A model generated the notes under the pieces. That model did not search any database, was not told where the DNA came from, and saw only the letters and a list, made by a program, of their open reading frames with translations. A program made the position numbers and the translations under genes. From Agapanthus africanus (taxonomy: Eukaryota; Streptophyta; Magnoliopsida; Asparagales; Amaryllidaceae), in the NCBI GenBank assembly GCA_030015575.1, contig JASDDO010000028.1:28541661-28605660 (forward strand): a DNA stretch of 64,000 nucleotides. Direction: 5' to 3'. Shown here one piece after another: positions 54,577 through 64,000 of the stretch. Position 1 is the stretch's first letter; every line of letters begins with the position of its first letter.

Positions 54577-54686
54577 CCATATATGAAAAGTCACCATATT
54601 AGGAAAGTTACCATTTATGGAAGTCACCGTATATGGAAAGTCACCATATATGGAAAGTCGCCATATTAGGGAGTCACCATATATGG
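54577..54686 (+). promoter_or_regulatory. Seven CArG-type boxes upstream of the B TATA box
   Basis: Ten-base boxes start at 54577, 54594, 54611, 54627, 54644, 54661 and 54677, spaced 16-17 bp. Five fit CC(A/T)6GG exactly (CCATATTAGG twice, CCATTTATGG, CCATATATGG twice); two deviate at one base. CC(A/T)6GG is the binding site of MADS-domain factors. The array ends about 25 bp before the TATA box. Confidence 0.8.
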
Positions 54687-54711
54687 TAACTAGGTTTTCT
54701 TCTTTGAGAGC

Positions 54712-54718
54712 TATATAA
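54712..54718 (+). promoter_or_regulatory. TATA box of element B 3' LTR
   Basis: CTATATAAAG, conserved in the 5' LTR fragment at 18815-18824. Confidence 0.75.
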
Positions 54719-55613
54719 AGGACCAAGGGATAAAGTTAGAAGACATCAAACCGACGCGATCACGAAGTCCACGACGGCTCAAGAATCCTGGTTGATCATC
54801 AATAGTTCATCTACCTCCTTAGAAGAGATCGAGAAGCAAACTAGCATTTTGTAATCATTTTCTAAGGGAACAAAGTGTAATTGATCTTGTTGATTAATAA
54901 AGGTATTTGTTTTCTTATTTTATTTCTTTGTAGTTTTTCAATATGATTTCCCTCTTTATCTTTTCTTTTCCCAACATGCGCGAGTGATTCTTTGCTTGTT
55001 AGGGTTCGTAGGATTAGGGTAGATTAAAAGATGATCAAGATCCTTAAACTCTTTTTACGTCCTATAAAGTTTATAAACTTTATCAAAAGAATAGTTAATA
55101 TCATAATCGGGCGTGCTATCAATTCATTGATATTCACGACCATGATTAGAGATTAGATTAACAATTTTTTTGGTAAAGGCTAGACATGAACGGAGATCCA
55201 TGTCAAGATAGGGGTTAAAAGTGGGAACCCTTTTCCCTCCAGAAACCCTAATCTACATACATCACTGTTGATCTAGTTTTAAATCTATTAAAGAATAAAA
55301 AAGAGTAATCTTTAATTAATCATCCATGACTACTAAATCTTAATGAACCCTACAAGCCCCCTTCTACTATAAAACCTACATCAATAGTTAATCTAGATCT
55401 ATATTCTACATCCGTGTTTAACATAGATCTAGATTCTATAACTATTCTTCACTATTCTATATTCCTCTATTCTTCCTCTTTTTCAACATGTCTAAAGTAA
55501 GGTTGAAAGATTCCACATATCCCTGAGGACGACCCGTACTCATCTCGGTCTAGCTACACGCGACACCGTTATTGATTGCGGTTATTCTACAAACTATTTT
55601 TCACGATCAATCA

Positions 55614-56229
55614 CGCACCCTCGGCATCCCTCTTGCCGGCGTCCTTCGCCTTCTTCATTAAGGCGTGGCGCTTGCCCAGCTCCTCCAACTTTCTCTCTAT
55701 GGTTCGGTGGGACTCACCCAGGAGCCGGTTGGACTCCTGGCTCTTGGAGAGCATGAGCTCCCCAGCGGCCAACCGGGTCTCTAGGGCGGCTGTCCTCTCC
55801 TTCTCCTGCAACAGTAGGAGGCGCAGACACTCCGCCTCCGAAGACGATTACCCCACCTTCTTCATGGCCTGCGCGATCTCCCCGGCTTCCATGTTGACGA
55901 TGAGGGCGCAGTGTTAGAGGACCTAAGAAAATCAACAGATGGATTTAAAAGTGTCCGGGCTAAGAAAGGGCTATTAAGACAACAATTAAACGAATACCGA
56001 TCTGAACAGCCTCCTGAGTGATAGCGGCCACTTAGGCCTTCAGGGTCCCCCGCGGAATCTTTACCCCGATCGACTGCTCCATGTCCGCGAGCAAGCTGTC
56101 GACGACGGAAAGCCCCGAGGGGACTACGAAGCAGACGTCCCACTCCTGCACCAGAATCCCCTCGGGGATATCCGTCGACGGCGTGCGGGAGACCGTCCTT
56201 TTCCTCTTGAGGGGGATGTAGCGTTCTGA
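55614..56229 (-). pseudogene. Element F antisense gene, downstream part (cut by B and E)
   Basis: On the minus strand one exon-like segment (56220-55998) encodes KRKRTVSRTPSTDIPEGI and VVDSLLADMEQSIGVKIPRG, with a stop near 56035. A possible intron with GT and AG ends runs 55997-55923. The next segment encodes a charged helical stretch (EAGEIAQAMKKVG, then AALETRLAAGELMLSKSQES and ERKLEELGKRHALMKKAKD) that should form a coiled coil. Base composition (GC-rich) is unlike B and equals that of 60310-61500. It is the downstream part of the gene at 60310-61470, split by element E and truncated by B at 55613. Confidence 0.65.
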
Positions 56230-56388
56230 AAAATTGTTTAGGTGAAATTTCCGATAATCGGTAAAATAACTGGTGTTTTCCGTAAAAACCAAGATATAAA
56301 TTTTTTTCAACATAGACTTAATTATACCTATTTTAGATATGTAATGGCTAGTATTGGTATTTATTTAGTCACTTATAAATTTGCTAAA

Positions 56389-56535
56389 TATTTACGGACC
56401 ACGAGAAGCTTAAAGTATATCTCTCAGCAGCGAGATCAAAATTTAGGACAGCACAGATGGATGGAGCTAGTGAAAGACTATGAATGGGAGATTCTTTATC
56501 ATTCGGGCAAGGCAAATATTGTGGCGGATGCTTGA
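56389..56535 (+). pseudogene. pol: Isolated RNase H C-terminal fragment in E
   Basis: The translation has LGQHRWMELVKDYEWEILYH and GKANIVADA, the end of the Ty3/gypsy RNase H domain (compare DALSRL in D). It lies upstream of gag, out of normal order, and stops before the usual LSRR. Confidence 0.8.
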
Positions 56536-57076
56536 GTCGGAGGCCTGGAGATAGCTTTTCTTGTTTGAGCACAGTTCAGAGACAGTCGACGGCAGATTGG
56601 TAGATGGAGTAGGTGACTTAAGCATAGTAACGTAGCGTGTGTATGTTCCGCGGCATACTTACGATACGGTACTCTGCCTAAGTAACCTTAGGATATATAT
56701 TTGCTTGTATCTCCTTCTTTGATTCCGGAAACCCTTGGATTTGATCGCTATGTTCCTATCAATCCTGTTTCTTGTACCAGCTACTATGCCGCCGGAGACT
56801 ACGAGGACCAGAGGGTTGCCGTCGGGGATGAGATTAGAGTAGGCTCGTTTGAGACGAAGACCGATCAGGGCGGTATGCCTGCCCATTAGGGATAGAGTGA
56901 TCCGCCTTCTCCGGGACAAATAGCTAGGCTGGAGTCGAGTATTCAGGACTTGCGAAAGATAGTTGGATTGTTAGTTGAGGCTAGCTGACCTTTGAGAGCC
57001 GATGATGTCCCTCCTACTGCAGGAACTGTGATTATACCTGCTGCTCAGGCAGCTGTTTCTGTGCTTACCAAGATTA

Positions 57077-57770
57077 TTTCTGTATCCTTATTGGAGTTTT
57101 GAGGCTGAAGCCTCTAGTTTTTACAGGCACAAATGTAGCGGAGGATCCGTACACAATCCTTGACAGGATGACTAGGAATTGTCGTTCACAGAGATGTTCT
57201 GACGAGATATGGATTGAGCTTGCGAGTATTCGTCTAGAGAGGTCTTGCTCAGATGTGGGGCGAGTCAATTGAGAGAGGCCGGGCTGTAGACCTACTTGCT
57301 ATGACTTGGGAGGAGTTCACAGCTGTATTTCTTGCTCGTTTCCTTCCGGAGAGCGTTTGAAATGCCCGAGCTCGTAGTTTCGAGCCTTTGCGTAAGACTT
57401 CAGGGATGACAATGTCCGAGTATAACATTCAGTTTACTTAGTGGTTCGATATGCTCCCTATCTGGTGGACTTTGAAGAGAGACAGATAAAGAGGTTCGTG
57501 TGGAGATTGGACATGTAGTTATTTCTTGCTATCGGCGCCTAGCCTTTTTACACTTACGCCGCTGCTATGAACGCAACCTTACCGTTGGAGGAGCGCATTT
57601 CTAAAACTTCAGTCGTTTATGAACCGAAGCGGAATTGTACCGGTATGCCAGCTCAGAGGCGATTAGATAGACGCTGTTGTGACAGTATTCTTTCAGTGTT
57701 TTCTTCCGATGAGTATTTCTTTCTGGTGTTGATTGAAATGGTATCCATATATTTTGTATCGAAGTCTAGC
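57077..57770 (+). pseudogene. gag: Element E gag remnant
   Basis: Broken frames read GRAVDLLAMTWEEFTAVFLA and FLPES, then SFEPLRKTSGMTMSEYNIQF, the Retrotrans_gag domain of chromoviruses. At least three in-frame stops and one frameshift are present. No zinc knuckle survives. Confidence 0.75.
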
Positions 57771-57899
57771 CAATAGTAGCCCTTGCTAAATCAGTCTCTT
57801 GTTGTGATTTCTTCCATAGGCTGGTCTTTTGTAGCTCTATGTGTTTCTCATTCGTGTTTGTTTTGTTCAAACCGAAGATAGGGATTCTTCTGTCAAATT

Positions 57900-59270
57900 G
57901 ATTTTTCTCGATATGTTAGACCTTGAAGTTATTCTGAGCATGGATTGATTAGCTACGTATTATGCGTCCGTGGACTGCAGTAAGAAGGCAGCCAGATTTG
58001 TTTTACGGGTAAACCAGTTCTTGTTTGTTTTCAGGGAGACCGTAGCGTCGCCTTTCCCAGTGTGATTTCTTCTTTTCGCGCTAGTCAGCTTTTGAGAAAG
58101 GATGTCAGGAATTCATGGAATATGTTTGTGATGTAAGAGCCGCAGAGGTCCCGCTGGACCAGGTCCCGATTGGGAAAAGGTTTCCAAATGTTTTCCTGAC
58201 GAGTTGCTTGGGTTGTCGCCAGCGCGCGATATTGAGTTCTGCTTTGACTTGATTTCCAGCACGGAGCCTTTTTCTATACCGCCATATCGGATGGACCCGG
58301 CGGAGCTTAAAGAACTGAAGGATCAGTTGCAAGATTTTTTGATAAAGGGCATGTTTATCCGAGTGCTTCATTTTGGGGAGCTCCTATTCTGTTCGTCAAG
58401 AAGAAAGACGGCAGTTGTGTTTGTGCTTCGATTTTTGTAAGTTGAATCGGGTTACTGTGCGGAATAGATATCCCTTAACTCGTATCGACGATTTATTTGA
58501 TTAGCTCCAGGGTGCGGGACATTTCTCGGAGATTGATTTGCGATCAGGTGACCATTAGTTGCGGGTTCGAGAGGATGATATTCTAAAAGCTGTTTTCGCA
58601 CGCGTTGCGGGATTATGAGTTCTTGGCGATGTCGTTCGGGCACACCATTGCCCCAGCAGTGTTTATAGACTTGATGAACCGCATATTCAGGTCGTTTCTT
58701 GATCAGTTATTATCGTGTTCGTTGATGATGTTTTAGTATACTTTTGGAACCCAGAGGAGCCTGGGCAGTAATTGAGGATTTTGTTGTAGACCTTGAGGGA
58801 GCGCCAACTATTCGCTAATTTATCTAAGTATGTTTTCTGGTTGGATGATGTTGACTCCTTGGTCACGTAGTTACGAGAGATAGTATATATATGGAACTGA
58901 ATAAGATCGAGGCCGTTCAGCATTGGCCCAGACCTGTATCAGTGACGAAGGTTCGCAGCATTTTGGGTTTGGATGGATACTATTGCTATTTCGTACAGGA
59001 TTTTCGCATATAGCTGCAACGTTGACCGCGTTGACCCGGAAGGGAGTTCCTTTTTCTTTGGACCGAAGCATGCGAGCAGAGCTTTCAGCAGTTGAAGACT
59101 CGTTTGATTACGACACCAGTATTATCTTTGCCTGCAGGATCAGGCGGTTTTGTTGGTTATTGCTATGCTTCTCGGCAGTTGAAGAAGCACGAGCAGAATT
59201 ATTCTATGCATGACTTAGAAATGGCTGCGGTGGTTTTTTACACTTAAGTTTTGGAGAAACTACTTATATG
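57900..59270 (+). pseudogene. pol: Element E protease, RT and RNase H remnants
   Basis: A protease end LATYYASVDCSKKAARFVL lies near 57950-58000. The RT starts at 58200 with LGLSPARDIEFCFDL and [20 protein letters not shown]. Later pieces include [20 protein letters not shown] near 58440, FVDDVLVYF near 58715 (from the YxDD region, still with two Asp) and [14 protein letters not shown] near 59020. Many stops and frameshifts make it a pseudogene. No integrase is seen before the repeats at 59325. Confidence 0.8.
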
Positions 59271-59324
59271 ACGTAATCGTGAGATTTGATGATATGGGTT
59301 GATCCGGACTGACGGAGCCCGAGA

Positions 59325-59379
59325 TATTGAGATATTGAGATATTGAGACATTGAGATATTGAGACATTGAGATATTGGG

Positions 59380-59415
<36 letters not shown>
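59325..59415. repeat. GAGATATTG tandem repeat and (AT)n
   Basis: About seven units of GAGATATTG or GAGACATTG (59325-59376) are followed by an uninterrupted AT dinucleotide run of about 33 bp (59382-59414). Confidence 0.92.
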
Positions 59416-60309
59416 TGTGTCAATGCTTGACACGGATTTCAGTTGATTTCATTGATACTTTAGTTTATTGCACAGAGGTTTTTCTAAGATAAGAACAAAG
59501 ATTTTCTCATACCAGACTTGTTCAGGTTTCGTGTTTGATTATGCATTCATGTTGCATGCATGTTAGTACATCGTATTATATCGATATGCGTAGGTTGAGA
59601 CGCATTTGCGTGCATGCTTACGATAGCTTTATTAGATATTACTTACTACTCACGACGTTGGCAACTCACCCCCGTTGTGCCACAGTATCTTGCAGGTTCG
59701 ACCCGTCAGCACAGTAGCGGCGGGCGTACTTCCTCCTTTTGCTTCATTGCATCGATTTGCAGGTTTGCTCATAAGTGGGTTGCGAAGATAAGTTATTCCA
59801 TCATGTATATTATTTGTATCTAGTATACTCCATCTACCCTTGTAAATTTGACTAGATGTTGAGACTCGTGGGACTTATATTTGTGATGCTGGTGTCGATG
59901 CTCACTTGAGCCGACGTGGTATTTGCTTATTTCTTGCTTTCAGATGCTTATTGTGCACTTTCGATATACATATTGCATGTGGTTGTGATTCCGCCATGGG
60001 AGAGAGCTAGCTCCCGCTTGGGATAGTTTTATTCATCATTTATATGTATTTTCATGTGTTGTACCCATTTGAGGGCCAGTATTTACAAAAGAGACCTCTG
60101 CCGAAATTTTCGGGAAATTCTGATGTTGCTTTTAAATGTTTAATACGACTTATTTGGTTAAAAATCGCTTTCTTTAAATAAGTTTTCCTTCACTCTATTT
60201 CTTTACATGGTTTTGATTTCTGGGCTTTGGCTTACTTAGACTACGTACGCCATGAGACGTTTCGTAAGTTAAGTGCCAGTCACGTTCCGTACCTTCGGGC
60301 CGTGACAGG
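59416..60309 (+). repeat. LTR-like 3' part of element E
   Basis: There is no coding sequence. Phrases such as GCAGGTTCGACCCGTCAGCA near 59693 and the end CTTCGGGCCGTGACA at 60309 are like chromovirus LTRs (D ends GCGTGACA). GC-rich sequence of element F starts immediately after. Confidence 0.55.
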
Positions 60310-61470
60310 GGACCTCGGTCACCTCCTCCTCCTCCGTCGCCCGGGGTTCCGGGTCTCGAGCATGCTTTTGGCTGCCCTCGCGATGGTCATCGGGGGCCCG
60401 GGGCGCTGCGGAGGACTTTGCCGGTGGGGACGATTTCAGGGTGAGCTCGGGCCTGCTCGGGACAAGACCACGTCCCCGGCCTTCTTCCAGCCCGTGGTGG
60501 ATATGGCAGCTATAATCTTAGACCGGTCCACGTGTCCTGCAAAGGGAGAAAGCACTGAGAAGTTAGCGATACAAGAAGGGCAAAAAGTAAATTACTCAAA
60601 TCTAAACAAGTCGTCCGATCTCCTAACTTACCCATAAAGTGCACGGGGCTGAGCCCAGCCCAGCTAAGGATCTGCTCGGAAAGCAAGACGTCGACCCGCT
60701 GAATCGGCTCCCACATGGACACCGCCCTCGCCTCGGGAGAGGACGACTGCCTCGCCCGTGGGCAGTCGGCCCGATGCCACTGTACAGGCACAGGCCAATC
60801 CTCGCCCTCGGGGTGGCCCGACGAATACAAAATTCTCCTTCCAGTCATGGATGGAAGAAGAAACGACAACCACGTCCGACCCGACCACCCCACCCTTGCG
60901 TTTTTTAAAAGAAAAATACACTCAGCTCGGCTCGCTCTTGCTGGTGCCGGGGGTGATTTTTATAGCAGAGAAAGGAAATAAGAAGGGTCAAGCTGAAGGG
61001 GATCTCCTCAAGCTTCAGCCGAACCAGATACCCGAGGAGGATTCTCCAAGAGTTCGGCGCAAGCTGGCCCGGTGAGAGTTGGAAACAACGAAGTATCCCG
61101 CATACCTCGGTTGGAAAGGGTAAACGCATTCCCGCGCGGAACGCCTCCAAATACAGGGCAATCTCCTTCCCCTACACCTGGTCCGCCCGTTCACTTCCCT
61201 TTGCCAAACGGAGCTAGAGGGGATATGGAAACGAGATCGAATCTCGGCAAGCTCGTCCAAATCCCTCAAGACAGAGGGCGCATTGCGGGCGTTTCTGATG
61301 TGCACCTTAGGGACCATCATCGAAGCCGGGTGGCTAGCGGCACGGGTAGCCCTGACTCTACGGGACGGGCCCGACGATGAGACAGAAGCATGGGAACCCT
61401 CTCGAGAAAAGGTGGAAGACTCCCTAGACTCTACCCTAAATATCTCAACAAACTTCTCAGAAGAAGACAT
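60310..61470 (-). pseudogene. Element F antisense gene, upstream part (Transposase_28-type)
   Basis: On the minus strand, frames at 61470-61015, 61150-60905 and 60921-60664 together give LDELAEIRSRFHIPSSS, EAFRAGMRLPFP, GQLAPNSWRILLGYLVRL and SIHDWKENFVFVGPP. This is the domain called Transposase_28 or putative gypsy-type transposon in plant databases; no enzymatic activity is established. Two frameshifts or stops break it. A likely intron runs 60631-60537 (GTAAGT to TTTGCAG). Its coding direction opposes that of the element, as in other Tat-lineage elements. The gene continues at 56229-55614 beyond element E. Confidence 0.78.
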
Positions 61471-61608
61471 CTAACCTGATTCGAAGAAAGAAAGAATTCT
61501 CCGAGAAAAGAACGCGAAGGATCGGATCAAAAGGATGGAGCGCCGAGCAATGTCTCGCAGCAAAGAAAAATAGTGGCGAAAGTATGAACCCTAGGGGAAT
61601 GCCACCCC

Positions 61609-61616
61609 TATTTATA
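61609..61616 (-). promoter_or_regulatory. TATA box for the antisense gene of element F
   Basis: The minus strand reads AGTATAAATAGGGGTGG about 140 bp upstream of the ATG at 61468-61470. The layout matches the antisense promoter of element C at 35493-35500. Confidence 0.6.
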
Positions 61617-62064
61617 CTGCTTGGGGGGACGCATCCGACGGCTCAAATCGTTTCCCGCCAAAACGAAACTTCTCGTCTGCCAGTCCCGTCGACGCCCCAC
61701 GTGTCGAACGACTATTGGAGACGTCCCTTCGGGCGCCGGCGACAGCAACAGCCTGTCATGTCCGCCAATCCACGTCGGACGCATGGCATGCGCCTCAACA
61801 GACGTGCAAGTGAATCGGCGCTCCTCTTTAAATGTACGATCCTTTCCCCTGATCCGCTGACGTCATCCAAGATACGCGCAGAGATCCAAGCGCCCGGGAT
61901 ACGACAGGCGGGCTCAAGATATGAATGACGCAACCGCCCTACGCCGAGTCACCCCGGAAATCCGCGCTGACAAATTCTTGACAACAGATTGAGCCCGGGA
62001 AACCGATCCAGACCACTCTCGACCCGACCTATAAATAGGTCAGGACGAGAGTGGGGGGGGCTAA
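61617..62064. other. Element F region between antisense promoter and 3' LTR
   Basis: No gene. It includes CCACGTGTCG at 61698, a palindrome GACCTATAAATAGGTC at 62026-62041 and the polypurine tract GAGAGTGGGGGGGG at 62047-62060 just before the LTR. Confidence 0.6.
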
Positions 62065-62842
62065 TGATGATGCTCATAAGTGGGAACTTCCCAGATCATG
62101 ACACGTGGTAGCTGACGTGTCCCGGGGCTCACGGGAACAGGGCAAGCACCATACATTAGAGGCGTCCCCCGGGCTATAATCCCGAGGCATGACCCGACCT
62201 CTGATGGATCCTTGAACACTCCTATGCTCGCCATGTAAATAATCATTGGCTTGCCTCCGAGCCCTCTTACACGCTGAGCTTCCTCAGCCGTCCTTGCTCG
62301 CCTCCGAGCTATCACAGAACCGAGCTTCCTCGGCCTCCCGCTCGTCTCCGAGCCCCCCCCCCCCAAGCTAAGCCTCCCCGGTTCTACCGAGCAACCAAGG
62401 ACGCAGAGCCCAAGCGCCTCCGCCACGGCTCTAAGTATCTCTCCAGAAGCGAGATATCCGCCACCCAACATCTCGCGTTCCACGCCACCATATCCCCCCA
62501 TTAACGAGCGTATCTCGTCATTAATGGGGGGATCCGTCAATCATGCAGGCATAATGCCAGGGCGTAACCGACGGCGAAGATCTCGTGCCAGCTCGCTCTA
62601 TGCGACACTATAAAAAACCCTCTCCCAAACGACTCAGATAAGGCAATTTTATTCCAATAAGCCGCTACTCTGCCCAAATTTCTCGGCTAACTTGATCGTC
62701 GGAGGGTTCACGGTGGTACAACAACCCCGGGACTTCTTTTGCAGATAGATCGGATTCGCCTCAAAACAAACCCACTGAGATCCACACGCTCAAAGAGGCC
62801 GCCATCAACACCAATATCAGCCGATCACCAACGGTCGCGACA
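62065..62842 (+). repeat. Element F 3' LTR
   Basis: It starts at TGATGATGCTCATAAGTGGG right after a polypurine tract and contains a TATA box (CTATAAAAAACCC near 62609). The inverted repeat GACACGT/ACGTGTC is at 62099-62120. The end is not certain: ...CGCGACA at 62842 fits LTR end rules and leaves a normal R-U5 length, but TTTTGCA at 62742 is an alternative. Confidence 0.6.
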
Positions 62843-63005
62843 GATTGACGGAGGACAACATCTGAAGGAGATCCATACCTCCATCAAAAAGTTCCATGGA
62901 TTTTTACACAAGTTGGATCGGGGGCTTTTTAACAATTTATGCCTTTTAAAATCATTTCAAAATGACCAACACAAAGTTGAAGTCTTCATTATTGGACAGG
63001 AATAA
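62843..63005. other. Unassigned flank between F and the MITE
   Basis: I recognise nothing in this segment. A short open frame crosses it from inside the LTR and has no recognisable features. Confidence 0.5.
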
Positions 63006-63366
63006 TGGAGGAAAGATGTCATAAGAGGGAATTTCCTCCTATGGCGTCGAAAAAATACAACCTCCCTCATTTTTTCAACGATCGGCACCCGCCATCTTCA
63101 TCGTTATCATCTAAGATGTTGATACACCAAATTTCATGTAATTCTACAATCTTTTTACCGTTGATTTAGCAATGTAAAAAGTTCTATTATCGGTAAACCG
63201 TTAATTTTGAACCCACTGAATCAACGGTGAAAAAGTTGTAGAATTATATGAAATTTGGTGTACCCACATCTTAGATGATAACGATGAAAACGGTGGGTGC
63301 CGATTGTCGAAAAAAATGAGAAAGGATGTATTTTTTCGACGCCATAAGAGTAAATCTCTTTCCTCC
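63006..63366. mobile_element. Foldback MITE, about 360 bp
   Basis: The two halves are inverted repeats of about 150 bp. GGAGGAAAG at the left pairs with CTTTCCTCC at the right, TGGCGTCGAAAAAATACA with TGTATTTTTTCGACGCCA, and CATCGTTATCATCTAAGATG with CATCTTAGATGATAACGATG. There is no coding capacity. A convincing target duplication could not be seen (nearby TAA and TTAA would suit a Harbinger-type element), so superfamily is open. Confidence 0.85.
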
Positions 63367-64000
63367 CTTAACCTTGGAAATTATATATGTTGGGCTTGGA
63401 TAAGAAGAGGGATTTGCAAAGATTATTTAGAATCCCAATACCATGATTGAAATTGAAAAAGGTCATGGCTAATGCATCCTTGCTGCAAACGACAAATTCC
63501 GCAGATGTAGATTATGAAATACAATAGTATACATCGAATAGTGCTCGTTTTATTTTCTATTCTCTACAGTCTTGTCTCTTTGTAACCTTTGTACACATAT
63601 TTTTTGCCTTTAATATATTTAATATATTTTTAGAGTATGGCGAGTCCAATTATTTTAAAAAAAAAAGTTTTTGCACTATTTTGTAAACGGGGAAAAATTT
63701 GTATTTAAAAGAATTTATGATTCATGTCACTGTCACGAAAGAAGTTTTGGGAGAAAATCTACAGAATAAGACCGAGTTGTTTCTCTTCCTGTCTTTGAAC
63801 AGATCCAGAAATGTTGATATTATTCCATACTATTATTAGATCCAGAACCTCACATCATAAAACAGAACACGACATCTATGGGGCCTCATGTGTTTTACCC
63901 TCCCACCGTTGGATCTTGTAATATGGACCGCGCAATGAACACTAAATGATAAATGTTTGTATTAGAAAAGAAAATACAAAATATAATTCAATTTCGTGTC
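63367..64000. other. AT-rich flank without recognisable feature
   Basis: About 630 bp of AT-rich sequence with no reading frame, repeat or RNA gene that I can support. It may be the host DNA around the nest or an old, unrecognisable element. Confidence 0.5.

Larger units (their letters stand above)
53920..55613 (+). repeat. Element B 3' LTR (1694 bp, complete)
   Basis: It starts TGTTCAGTTGATAAAACTGC and ends GATCAATCA at 55613. In order it has an AT-rich U3, a long inverted repeat (54438-54518), a CArG-box array (54577-54686), a TATA box (54712-54718), and R-U5 matching 18811-19714. The sequence after it belongs to element F. Confidence 0.93.
56230..60309 (+). mobile_element. Element E: decayed chromovirus
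   Basis: A + strand Ty3/gypsy element related to D but heavily mutated. The order is an isolated RNase H end (56389-56535), leader similar to D, gag (about 57077-57770), protease end (57900-58010), reverse transcriptase (58200-58800), RNase H start (58950-59270), simple repeats (59325-59415) and LTR-like sequence (59416-60309, ending CCGTGACA). Stops and frameshifts are everywhere. The RNase H piece ahead of gag shows rearrangement. Exact LTR borders are not certain. Confidence 0.7.

Noticed and set aside
62061-62540. 159-codon minus-strand frame near the right end
   Set aside because: It lies wholly in the 3' LTR of F, covers the polypurine-LTR junction and shows no domain.

Overview
The window is wholly intergenic heterochromatin-type DNA from a flowering plant: I see no intact host gene, tRNA or rRNA. 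Every long reading frame belongs to an LTR retrotransposon, and the families (Athila-like and Tat/Ogre-like Ty3/gypsy, Tekay-like chromovirus, Angela-like Copia, a Transposase_28-type antisense gene, a foldback MITE) are those of angiosperm genomes. Species cannot be read from the sequence. Elements are lettered A-J here for reference.

Layout, outermost to innermost. F (about 55614-62842, a Tat-like element with a spliced antisense gene and its 3' LTR) is the oldest host on the right. F is split by E (56230-60309, a badly decayed chromovirus) and by B (18811-55613, an Athila-like non-autonomous element whose 5' LTR is cut at 18811). B's internal region carries C (20313-39205, target duplication AGGAC) and D (41061-52174, a Tekay chromovirus, target duplication ACATT). 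B's 5' LTR was hit just upstream of its TATA box by G, a Tat-like LTR on + (7042-7665 and 18520-18810). G in turn holds A (7666-16789, an Athila-like tandem dimer: LTR, internal, LTR, leader), J (16790-18519, a minus-strand LTR) and H (4628-7041, a minus-strand Copia LTR with primer-binding site). H was entered by I (1-4627), a minus-strand Tat-like element with an intact gag. This makes five nested levels: F, B, G, H, I.

The outstanding element is C: 18.9 kb, LTRs of about 3.59 kb that look almost identical, and one open 1,894-codon frame in which Gag and protease are fused in frame to the last ~45 residues of an integrase, with reverse transcriptase, RNase H and the integrase core missing. 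It therefore looks like a recently mobile non-autonomous element that depends on enzymes in trans. Its non-coding DNA is built from several families of short inverted repeats whose arms vary in a compensatory way around constant centres. These are hairpins with a constant TCCTCACG-type loop, GGAC/GTCC units, hairpins separated by an ATGATGGGGCA tag, TTTAA-centred palindromes, and paired CACGTG sites. The first and third classes recur in element I. Downstream of the big frame C carries two mutually similar antisense frames behind a minus-strand TATA box whose surroundings copy the layout of the LTR promoter.

Family names rest on recognised protein motifs, primer-binding sites and LTR ends read by eye. 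Percent identities and insertion ages need alignment.
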